Assembly (NCBI GenBank): GCA_023053685.1
Contig: JALIGW010000016.1
Coordinates: forward strand, 12,406,280-12,470,279
Source: Diadophis punctatus similis
Lineage: Eukaryota; Chordata; Lepidosauria; Squamata; Dipsadidae
Reading direction: 5' to 3'
Length of the DNA stretch: 64,000 bases
Shown here in pieces: positions 56,240 through 64,000 of the stretch; position 1 is the first letter of the stretch, and each line of letters begins with the position of its first letter. The notes under the pieces are model-generated. The model worked only from the letters and a program-made list of their open reading frames with translations, had not been told where the DNA came from and made no database searches. A program made the translations under genes and the position numbers.

Positions 56240-57135
56240 AGGGGGCAAGAGGGGCGCCAAACAAATTTAATAAATAAATAAAATAAAAAAGGGATGAATA
56301 TCTAAGAATTTGGTACAAAACCAAACCCTGAGTCTTACGCCGTGTGATTTCCAAATTAGACCAATTCGGCATGGGTTTATTGGGAGGCAATGCATTGCTC
56401 TATTACAAATTCTCTGTGTGAAACTTTAGAGTATGGATGAATGCTTTATACGTGTGCAAAACGTCCAGTAGTCAATGCATATTGATGCCACACGACAGAA
56501 TTTCACACATTCGCATGCAGAGGATTGTTTCCCCCCCCCCCCACTGTGTTAATGAGGAATATCTATATAAGAAATAAAACCGTTTGTGTGCATTCTCCTG
56601 AAAACAAAGGCCATACGAACGGAGCCAAAACATGCAGATGCCAGGAATTTTTGTTATCAATGACAGACCAATTATGAGACTGCAGGTGTTTGGGATGAAC
56701 TCAAGGACATACAGCAATGTATCTATACACTTAAAAAGTGAAGATGAAAAAGCATGCACTAAATTGACTTTAAAATGCAAGAACAAAGGAAAAAAGTTCT
56801 TCAGATTATGAAGAACAGCATTAGTGGAGACGTGGGTGAGGACATATTATATAGATAGTTTCCTACTGATTTCATATATAAAATATTTCAAGTTTGGCCA
56901 GAAAAAAAATGGTATTGGGAAGGTTTTGTTCGGAAAGGCAATAATGTGATGATGGGAAGAAATGACAATAAATTCAGATGCCTCAGTGTCAGGTTTCACA
57001 CAGCAAATGAACTGCCACGAATATATTTTATTTGCCGAAGTTGTTTTGAAATATGTAAATAATTTTTTCTCATGAAACTAGAACTAATGGAAGTTGGCAA
57101 GATTTTCCTTTTTTTTCCCTTTCCCCCAAAGCTAT
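56240..57135. other. Unassigned non-coding sequence
   Basis: It begins with an (AATA)n tail of an L2-like end (56262-56290) and holds a poly-C run (56530-56542). Nothing else recognised. Confidence 0.35.
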
Positions 57136-57140
57136 TTTAA

Positions 57141-57184
57141 GTGTCTATGGAGATTCTCAGTCGTCCAGATCATAGTTGTCCCAA
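57141..57184 (+). repeat. Terminal fragment of the 51620 foldback family
   Basis: TATGGAGATTCTCAGTCGTC and AGATCATAGTTGTCCCA match the outer end of 51620-51845. The ribozyme-like core is absent. Confidence 0.6.
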
Positions 57185-57388
57185 ATATGGCTGGCTAATC
57201 CAGTGGCTAGAGATTTTCAGGCTCTAGAATGGGAGGAATAGATTTCAAACTGAATTCTTTCAAGATGGTGTGGCTTTACAGCCCTTGTGATTCCACAGAC
57301 ATTTCACTTTTGACTCTGAAGGAAGTTATATTTCCACATTCAGAGATGGTTTGCAATTTGTTAATTCTCTTCGACAAGGGGAGAAATC

Positions 57389-57912
57389 CAGTAGGTTCTG
57401 ACAGATTCTGGAGAACCGGTAGCGGAAATTTTGAGTAGTTCGGAGAACCAGCAAATACCACCTCTGGCTGGCCCCAGAGTGGGGTGGGAATGGAGATTTT
57501 GCAATATCTTTCCCCCAGGAGTAGGGAGGGAATGGGGATTTTGCAGTATCCTTCCCCTGGAGTGGGGTGGGAATGGAGATTTGGCAGTATCCTTCCCCCA
57601 GGAGTGGGGAGGGAATGGAGATTTTGCAGTACCCTTCCCCTAGAGTGGGGTGGGAATGGAGATTTTGCAGTATCCTTCCCCTGGAGGAGGGAGGGAATGG
57701 GGATTTTGCAGTATCCTTCCCCTGGAGTGGGGAAGGAATGGGGATTTTGCAGTATCCTTCCCCTGGGGTGGGGTGGTAATGGAGATTTTGCAATATCCTT
57801 CCCCTGCCATGCTCACCAAGCCATGCTCACCAAGCCACGCCCACCAAGCCACACCACGCCCACCAAGCCACGGCCACAGAACCAGTAGTAAAAAAAATGG
57901 ATTTCACCACTG
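57389..57912 (-). mobile_element. hAT MITE with amplified interior, reverse
   Basis: The right end in reverse reads CAGTGGTGAAATCCATTTTT, then ACTACTGGTTCTGTGGCCGT; the left end contains GAGAACCGGTAGCGGAAATT. This is the 10334-10555 family in the opposite orientation. TSDs are not clear. The interior is a minisatellite. Confidence 0.75.
57483..57805. repeat. 41-42 bp minisatellite, about 8 copies
   Basis: The unit runs GGGAATGGAGATTTTGCAGT then ATCCTTCCCCTGGAGTGGGG. Units differ at a few fixed positions (GAGTAGGGAG or GAGTGGGGTG; GGAGATT or GGGGATT). One copy is present in the related MITE at 10334-10555, so the array grew inside this element. Long open frames on both strands follow from the repeat. 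Confidence 0.95.
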
Positions 57913-57979
57913 TTAAGTTCGACTCACAACTTCTGTGTGAGGAGCAGTGGCAAATGTGGCTGGGAGGGCTTTTGCATAG

Positions 57980-58147
57980 TAGCAATAGCACTTAGACTTA
58001 TATACCACTTCATAGTGCTTTACAGCACTCTCTGAGCAATTTACAGAGTCTGCATATTGTCCCAACAATCTAATTTTTCTGACTTTGGAAGGATGGCAGG
58101 CTGAGTCAACCTTGAACCTTGTCAGGATTAAACTCATGATAGCAGTA
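57980..58147 (-). mobile_element. Sauria-type SINE, old copy
   Basis: AGCAATAGCACTTAGACTTA, then CAACCTTGAACCTTGTCAGG; head decayed. Confidence 0.82.
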
Positions 58148-58159
58148 TTCCAGTATTTC

Positions 58160-58470
58160 CAGCTGCCACAAAGAAGAAGGGGTCAAATTATTCTCCAAAG
58201 TACCAGAGGATAGGATAAGAAACAATGGTTGGAAACTAATCAAGGAGAGAAGCAACGTGGGATTAAGGAGAAACTTCCTAACAGTGAGGACAATTCACCA
58301 GTGGAACAGCTTGCCTTCAGAAATTGTGAGTGCTCCATCATTGGATGTTTTTAAGAAAAGTCTAGACAGTCACTTTTGTGAAATGGTATATGTTCTCCTG
58401 CTTGAGCAGGGGGCTGGACTAGAAGACCTCCAAGGACCCTTCCAGCTCATTCTATTCTATTCTATTCCTA
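58160..58470 (+). pseudogene. CR1 LINE ORF2 C-terminus, plus strand
   Basis: The frame from 58257 reads RRNFLTVRTIHQWNSLPSEI and KKSLDSHFCEMVY, the CR1 ORF2 end, followed by GGACTAGAAGACCTCCAAGG and a (TATTC)n tail at 58450-58467. It is the only plus-oriented CR1 that I see here. Confidence 0.85.
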
Positions 58471-58479
58471 GCACTTGAC

Positions 58480-59025
58480 AGAGTTAGCCTGTGATACTAC
58501 ACTCTTGCTCAAAATACCTACTGACCCCATTACTTAGGGAGTTACGTTGGTTACCAGTTGACTTCCAGATGTGATTCAAAATGCTAATCATCATCTTTAA
58601 GGTCCTATCTAGTTAAGTGACGGATCAACACCTCCTATAGTGTCATGCTGTCCAACTAGATCAAATAAAGTAAACTTTCTCCAGATCCTGCAGCTACAGG
58701 ATTGTCACCTGATGGGAGAGTATTCTTGCTGGTCATTCACATTCTTTATGCCAGTGGAAATTTAATCATCTCATACCTCTTAGGCTTCAGGAAGCTCAAA
58801 GACCTACCCATTATGCCTTACTAATAGCTGGATACCAGTGCTTTGCTATGAAACTGAACTCCTTAGCATGGAGTAGAATGTCTAAACTCCCAGCCCGCAG
58901 GCCGGATGAGTCAAGTGCTGGTCACGCCCACTGGCAGTTGGAACAGAGTTCTTTTCAGATAGGGAGGGGGAGTAGAACGTCTAACTCCTTACCATCAGAG
59001 TGTGTTAATAATAATATAAGAAATA
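58480..59025. other. Unassigned non-coding sequence
   Basis: Part (58560-58830) has LINE-like phrases such as TTCAAAATGCTAATCATCAT, but no clear assignment. Confidence 0.3.
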
Positions 59026-59026
59026 T

Positions 59027-59180
59027 ATTATTTGGTGGTCATTTCGAAAAATCCTTTCTTAGCGAGCACCTAGAAGCCAAGAGGAACATACGTGCCAAGT
59101 TTCAAGTTTGTAGGCTTTATGGTTCTGGAGATTTTGTGATGATGCATAAGTGGCATTTGGCTTTTATATACTGGTATATA
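59027..59180 (+). repeat. Conserved unclassified repeat
   Basis: It contains CACCTAGAAGCCAAGAGGAA, GTGCCAAGTTTCAAGTTTGT and GGTTCTGGAGATTTTGTGAT. I recognise this wording as a widely dispersed vertebrate repeat, but cannot place its class. Confidence 0.35.
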
Positions 59181-59990
59181 GATTTAGAAGGAGACTGTTT
59201 GATTGGAAAGCAGCATTGTAGCTATATAGTATTTGCATTGGTTGCCATTTATTTAGTAATACTTTTATGTGTTTGCCTTTTTAAAATATGTTTATACTGC
59301 TAGCTGCCTAGAACCTTTGGGAATGAACAGCATATATGCAACAGAAACAACAGTTCTGAGAACTATCACAATACCAATAAATTGACAGATTTATTTTAAG
59401 GCATATGTCCTGGTAGAACTGCATCTATTCACCTTACACCTTATGTTAAAAGACACCAAGCCTTTATAATGAAATCCAATTCATTGTTACAAGAAGCCTA
59501 AGAAATTTACTTATTTTTTATATGAGCATTGCCAGTTAAAATGGCATGTATAAAACCCATCAAAATTGGTAAGCAGTTCTCTTGAGTCCTTCCCTGTTCA
59601 TAAATCACAATCTATGTAGATGTCCTCAAGCAATCAAAGTCATTGAAAGATATACAATTATATTAGAAGCCCTTTCAATTGCCATTTAAAAATAAACCCA
59701 TGTCATTTTCTCCTCAACTATGGGAAATTAAAAATCTAGATTAGGATGTATGAATTATGTCAACAGATGCTGTTTTAAAATGACATGGTTAACACAATGA
59801 ATTGTCTTGTTTTTGTTCTCTCTTTTTTTTTTAAAAAAAAGAATGCATGTGTAGAATTAGGTTTTAAAGATGCTGTTTTGAATCAAGTGATGATAAGTAA
59901 ATCTTTTTTTCTAATCCTGGCCAGAAAGAAATTGTTGATCAGTCTTTTTTCAACTGAGTGTTCATACAATTTCCAGTAGTCACAGTCGTC
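59181..59990. other. Unassigned non-coding sequence
   Basis: AT-rich, nothing recognised. Confidence 0.35.
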
Positions 59991-59997
59991 TATTTAC

Positions 59998-60135
59998 TGC
60001 ACGGGTATCAAACTCGATCACGTCATGTGATGTATTGTGACGTATTATGATGTTTTTTGCCTTTGCGGAGCCGGGGTGGGCGTGGCCTGCGAGCCGTCAT
60101 CTGGCCCGCAGGCCGCCAGTTTGACACCCCTGAAA
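59998..60135 (+). mobile_element. Short hAT MITE, GGGTATCAAACTCGA
   Basis: It starts near CACGGGTATCAAACTCGATC and ends CCAGTTTGACACCCCTG. ATTTACTG is repeated on both sides (59992-59999 region and 60138 region), offset by two bases from the expected edge. GTGATGTATTGTGACGTATT forms a small internal repeat. Confidence 0.7.
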
Positions 60136-60285
60136 TTTACTGCATTGGAATATGCATCAATAGATGTAGATGATGTCAGAGTTAGTCTTGGCCCTTAGTT
60201 AAATGTGAAACACCAGTTTCACATTTAGCTTCAGAAGATGTCCCTATTTTCAGTATTATTACTGCAGTTTTATCAGCTTATAGAA
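60136..60285. other. Unassigned non-coding sequence
   Basis: Nothing recognised. Confidence 0.3.
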
Positions 60286-60289
60286 TAGA

Positions 60290-60359
60290 ATAAAATAACA
60301 GAGTTGGAAGGGACCTGGTCATCTAGTCTGATCCCCTGCCCAAGCAGAAGACCCTATAC
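60290..60359 (-). mobile_element. CR1 LINE 3' end, before hAT insertion
   Basis: AACAGAGTTGGAAGGGACCT to GCAGAAGACCCTATAC; interrupted at 60360, resuming at 60897. Confidence 0.88.
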
Positions 60360-60896
60360 CAGTGGTGGCGAACCTTTTTCGGCTTGCGTGCCAAAAAGGG
60401 GGGGGGCGCGCTCGCGCGCGCTCGCATGCCCACACCCATTCCCTCCCCCCCACGCATGCGCATAACACCCCCCCATGCTGCCCCCTGCGCATGCGCACAC
60501 ACCCCCACCCCCGCACAAAGGCTTACTGGAGCCTGGGACGACGAAACCGGCAAACCGGAAGTACGAAAAAACGCACTTCCGGTTTGCTGGTATGCTGTTT
60601 TTTGCACTCCAGAGGGTTCAGGGAAGCTCCCTGAAGCTCTGGAATGCAAAAAACTACAAAACGGACAAACCGGAAGTGCGGAAAAGTGCACTTCCAGTTT
60701 GTCCGTTTTGTAGTTTTTTGCATTCCGGAGCTTCAGGGAGCTTCCCTGAACCCTCCGGAGTGCAAAAAACAGCACACCGGCAAACCGGAAGTGCGTTTTT
60801 TCGCACTTCCGGTTTGCCGGTGGGAACCCTCGCGTGCCGGCTTCTATGGCTCCGCGTGCCACCTCTGGCACGCGTGCCATAGGTTCGCCACCACGG
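60360..60896. mobile_element. Long palindromic hAT MITE, CAGTGGTGGCGAACC
   Basis: 537 bp from CAGTGGTGGCGAACCTTTTT to AGGTTCGCCACCACGG, perfect TSD CCCTATAC (60352-60359 and 60897-60904). From about 60545 to 60830 it is a near-perfect inverted repeat rich in CCGGAAGTGCG units (for example ACAAACCGGAAGTGCG and GTGCACTTCCAGTTTGT at the centre). It encodes nothing. Confidence 0.93.
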
Positions 60897-60904
60897 CCCT
60901 ATAC

Positions 60905-61150
60905 CATTTCTGACAGATGGCAGTCCAGTCTCTTCTTGAAAGCTTCCAGTGATGAAGCTCCCACAATTTCTGAAGGCAACTTCTGTTCCATTGGTTGATT
61001 GTTCTCACTGTCAGAAAGTTTCTCCTTATTTCCAGGTTGAATCTCTCCTTGATCAGTTTCCATCCATTGTTCCTTGCCTGGCCTTCGGGTGGTTTGGAAA
61101 ATAGGTTGACCCCCCTCCTCTATGTGACAGCCCTTCAAATATTAGAACAA
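60905..61150 (-). mobile_element. CR1 LINE, after hAT insertion
   Basis: CATTTCTGACAGATGGCAGT through GTTTCCATCCATTGTTCCTT and CAGCCCTTCAAATATTAGAAC, reverse CR1 ORF2 C-terminal sequence. Confidence 0.88.
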
Positions 61151-61194
61151 ATTTCCCTAAGAACTAAGTTAATTGCTTTCATCATTTTTAGTGC

Positions 61195-61605
61195 ACTATC
61201 ATACACTGTCACACTTTGGCAGGAAGGTAACAGTGTTCCCTGCACGTTGGCATATAGTCACGCTGGCCACATGACCACGGAAATGTGTTTGGACAATGCT
61301 GGCTCTCTTGGCTAGGAAACAAAGATGAGCACTGCCTCCTAGAGCAGTGGTTCTCAACCTTCCTAATGCCGCCCCCCGCCCCCGTTCCCCCACTGCGACT
61401 CACCCCACCGCTGCACCCACCGCCATGACCTCTGCCCCACTGCCGCCATTTGGGTTCTTTTACCCTCTGCACATGTGTAAAGCATTCTGCGCATGCGCAG
61501 AGGATAAAAGAACCCAAATGGCGGCAAAGGGGTCGCGACCCCCAGGTCGAGAACCACTGCCCTAGAGTCAGCCACAACTGGACAGGAGAATCTTTATCTT
61601 TCTTT
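61195..61605 (+). repeat. Unclassified SINE-like repeat, split by SPIN-like MITE
   Basis: It contains CACGCTGGCCACATGACCAC, AACAAAGATGAGCACTGCCT and, after the insertion, GAGTCAGCCACAACTGGACA. This text resembles a widespread amniote repeat ending in CTTTACC units. No internal promoter boxes seen. Confidence 0.5.
61345..61559 (+). mobile_element. SPIN-ended short hAT MITE
   Basis: 215 bp from CAGTGGTTCTCAACCTTCCT (SPIN-type end) to CAGGTCGAGAACCACTG, TSD TCCTAGAG (61337-61344) and CCCTAGAG (61560-61567). The centre is a palindrome of the other MITE class: GGGTTCTTTTACCCTCTGC, GCGCATGCGCAGAGG and AAAAGAACCC. Confidence 0.9.
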
Positions 61606-61860
61606 ACCATACAAACAAAAGCAAATCCTATCTGGTTTTGACCAAAATACTATTTGCAAGCATAGTGTTATATAAACACAACATTCCAAGAGATTTCTTT
61701 CTCCACATTTTATTAGAAAGTCTGAACTTCAATCACACTTGCTATCACTGACATAACGTTCCTTCCCATATCAAGTCTTAGTTTTGCATGATGCCTGGAT
61801 AAATGCATATCGCTGAAGGCATAGACAAAACAGAACCTCTACCCTGTAATAGGTTATCTT
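61606..61860. other. Unassigned non-coding sequence
   Basis: Nothing recognised. Confidence 0.3.
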
Positions 61861-62600
<740 letters not shown>

Positions 62601-62604
62601 TCAT

Positions 62605-62896
62605 CCTCTCCTCTCCTCTCCTCTCCTCTCCTCTCCTCTCCTCTCCTCTCCTCTCCTCTCCTCTCCTACCCTACCTTACCCTACCCTACCTTACCCTCCT
62701 CTCCTTCTATTTCTTCCTCTCCTCTCCTTTCCTTCTATTCTTTCCTCTCCTTTCCTCTCCTCCTCTCCTCTCCTCTCCTCTCCTTCTATTCCTTCCTCTC
62801 CTTTCCTCTCCTTCTATTCTTTCCTCTCCTCTCCTCTCCTCTCCTCTCCTCTCCTCTCCTCTCCTCTCCTCTCCTCTCCTCTCCTCTCCTCTCCTC
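62605..62896. repeat. (CTCTC)n pentanucleotide array
   Basis: About 290 bp of (CCTCT)n with a variant middle: (TACCC)/(TACCT) units at 62667-62697 and CCTTCTATTC interruptions. TACCC here is a pentamer, not a telomeric hexamer. Confidence 0.95.
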
Positions 62897-62959
62897 TTGT
62901 TAGTCATTTAAGTGTGAACCCATTCTTCTGAATTTGTTATATTTTTTTCCTGGAACCTG

Positions 62960-63150
62960 GAAAAATCGTTGCATACCACAGTCACATAATCATGCAATTG
63001 GTCAAAAAAGTGAGCCAGTTTCCAAACTGACACGTGACTGCAAGGAGAGATGGCATGAGATTTTATGATGGCCAGAAGTGCTTTACAGTCTCATTGGAAT
63101 TTTTACTGGTTGTTTAGCAACTGATAATAAGTCGAGGACTGTCTGTAAAA
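62960..63150 (-). repeat. CTCGACTTAC-type repeat
   Basis: TAGCAACTGATAATAAGTCG followed by AGGACTGTCTGTA at the right end. The left end is truncated. Confidence 0.65.
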
Positions 63151-63260
63151 CTAGTAATATTATTTTCTGCACAGCCATAACTAATCTTTAGCATTGCTAG
63201 TAAAAAAGTTGCCATTTTTGTCTACCAGAGTGGGGACTCTGACAAATATAAATCAATATC

Positions 63261-63261
<1 letters not shown>

Positions 63262-63306
<45 letters not shown>
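63262..63306. repeat. (AATC)n microsatellite
   Basis: About 11 units; the same motif as at 3628. Confidence 0.95.
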
Positions 63307-63725
63307 TAATCATCATTGTCAATTTTTTCTCTGTTGTCTATAACCCCCCAAATCCTATGCTGATCTGAGATGCAGCAAGTTATTAGAACTGGAGGCAGCA
63401 AAGTCTTAATAGAATCATAAAACTGTATGGCTTGAAGTCTTTTTAGGGTATTATGGTAACACTGAAAGAATAGCATTTTATTCATCCTTGTCACTCAGTA
63501 AATCTTCAAATAAAAGTCAAAAGAAGGGAGATCAGTTTTTTATGGGTATTAAAAAGCTATCATAATATGCAGACCACTGCTTGCATCCTCAACTGATATT
63601 AGCTTGCTTTTATGGTAACAGCCACACATCTCTAGAAACTTCCAACTTTTGGCCGCATGTCTCTTTCTCATCATCCACTATGCTTGTTCATTTGTATTGC
63701 ACACAAAAGCTTCTTATGTTAGCAT
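63307..63725. other. Unassigned non-coding sequence
   Basis: Nothing recognised. Confidence 0.3.
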
Positions 63726-63726
63726 G

Positions 63727-64000
63727 TAGGTTCCTACCAGTGCAGTTCACTCTATCGTACCGGTAGTGGCGGGTTGGTGATGTCACCAAGAGGTTACCGA
63801 CCCGGTGCAGCCGGTTGCCGGTCCTTAGGAGCCGCCATCTTTTTTTCAGAATTTCTGGGCTTATTTTTCTTCCTGCACATGCGCGGAAGCAAAATCTCAT
63901 GATGGGACACACTTGCGCGTGACATTTTGGCGATTTTTTTGCTTCCGTGCATGCACAGAAACAAAAAATCGCCGAAATCGTGCGTGCGCGTTCCCTCACA
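63727..64000 (+). mobile_element. hAT MITE running off the window
   Basis: GTAGGTTCCTACCAGTGCAG, CCGGTAGTGGCGGGTTGGTG, GGAGCCGCCATCTTTTTTTC, then GCACATGCGCGGAAGCAAAA. Interior and order match 31975-32397. The right end lies beyond the window. Confidence 0.7.

Noticed and set aside
57483..57805. CRISPR-like array of about 40-bp repeats
   Set aside because: Units are contiguous with no spacers, and the context is a vertebrate genome.
57326..57916. Overlapping frames of 70-155 codons with repeats such as GNGDFAVSFP
   Set aside because: They come from a 41-42 bp minisatellite inside a MITE and are present on both strands.
62667..62697. Interstitial telomere repeat (TACCC-like)
   Set aside because: The unit is a pentamer in a (CCTCT)n array, not TTAGGG/CCCTAA.

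Overview
The window looks like squamate reptile DNA, most likely a snake. It carries tRNA-derived Sauria-type SINEs with the GTGCTATTGCTATT tail, CR1 and L2 LINE fragments, very many non-autonomous hAT elements including a SPIN-like copy, and an unusually dense set of long microsatellites. It has no bacterial or viral gene layout.

Only one host exon can be supported. It lies on the minus strand at 12302-12477 and encodes the first half of a contactin Ig domain; I read it as probably CNTN5. It has a polypyrimidine/AG acceptor, a GTGAGC donor, and phases expected for a contactin Ig exon. Contactin genes have very large introns, so much of the window is probably intron of this gene, read from high to low coordinates. 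I found no neighbouring exon.

The rest is layered repeat. 1-12 kb: hAT MITEs, CR1, L2, a TA-flanked MITE and an inverted SINE duplication. 12-13.3 kb: the exon, flanked by (TTCC)n and (GAA)n. 13.5-23 kb: old sequence, Sauria SINEs, a SPIN element and long (TC)n and (TTCC/TTTC)n tracts. 23-25.5 kb: CR1, then a SINE split by a 1.2-kb hAT element that carries a decayed coding exon of RSPH14, with a CpG-rich flank. 25.6-34.5 kb: foldbacks, MITEs, SINEs and LINE relics. 34.7-39.8 kb: a solo LTR inside a hAT MITE, a possible minus-strand LTR, and a stack of transposons inside a CR1. 41-47 kb: a hAT inside a hAT, and a triplicated MITE plus compound microsatellite. 48-64 kb: old sequence, a Tc1 transposon 3' end of the type known from fish and lampreys, a 41-bp minisatellite inside a MITE, CR1 with a palindromic hAT insertion, and further microsatellites.

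The points most worth checking are: the hAT element with the captured RSPH14 exon; two different hAT families inserted at the identical base of two CR1 copies; target-site duplications (TSDs) that split into the two known hAT classes; hammerhead-ribozyme-like cores in foldback repeats; and the Tc1 relic as a horizontal-transfer candidate. Most boundaries were found by eye from TSDs and terminal repeats. Family names are by recognition, without a database search.
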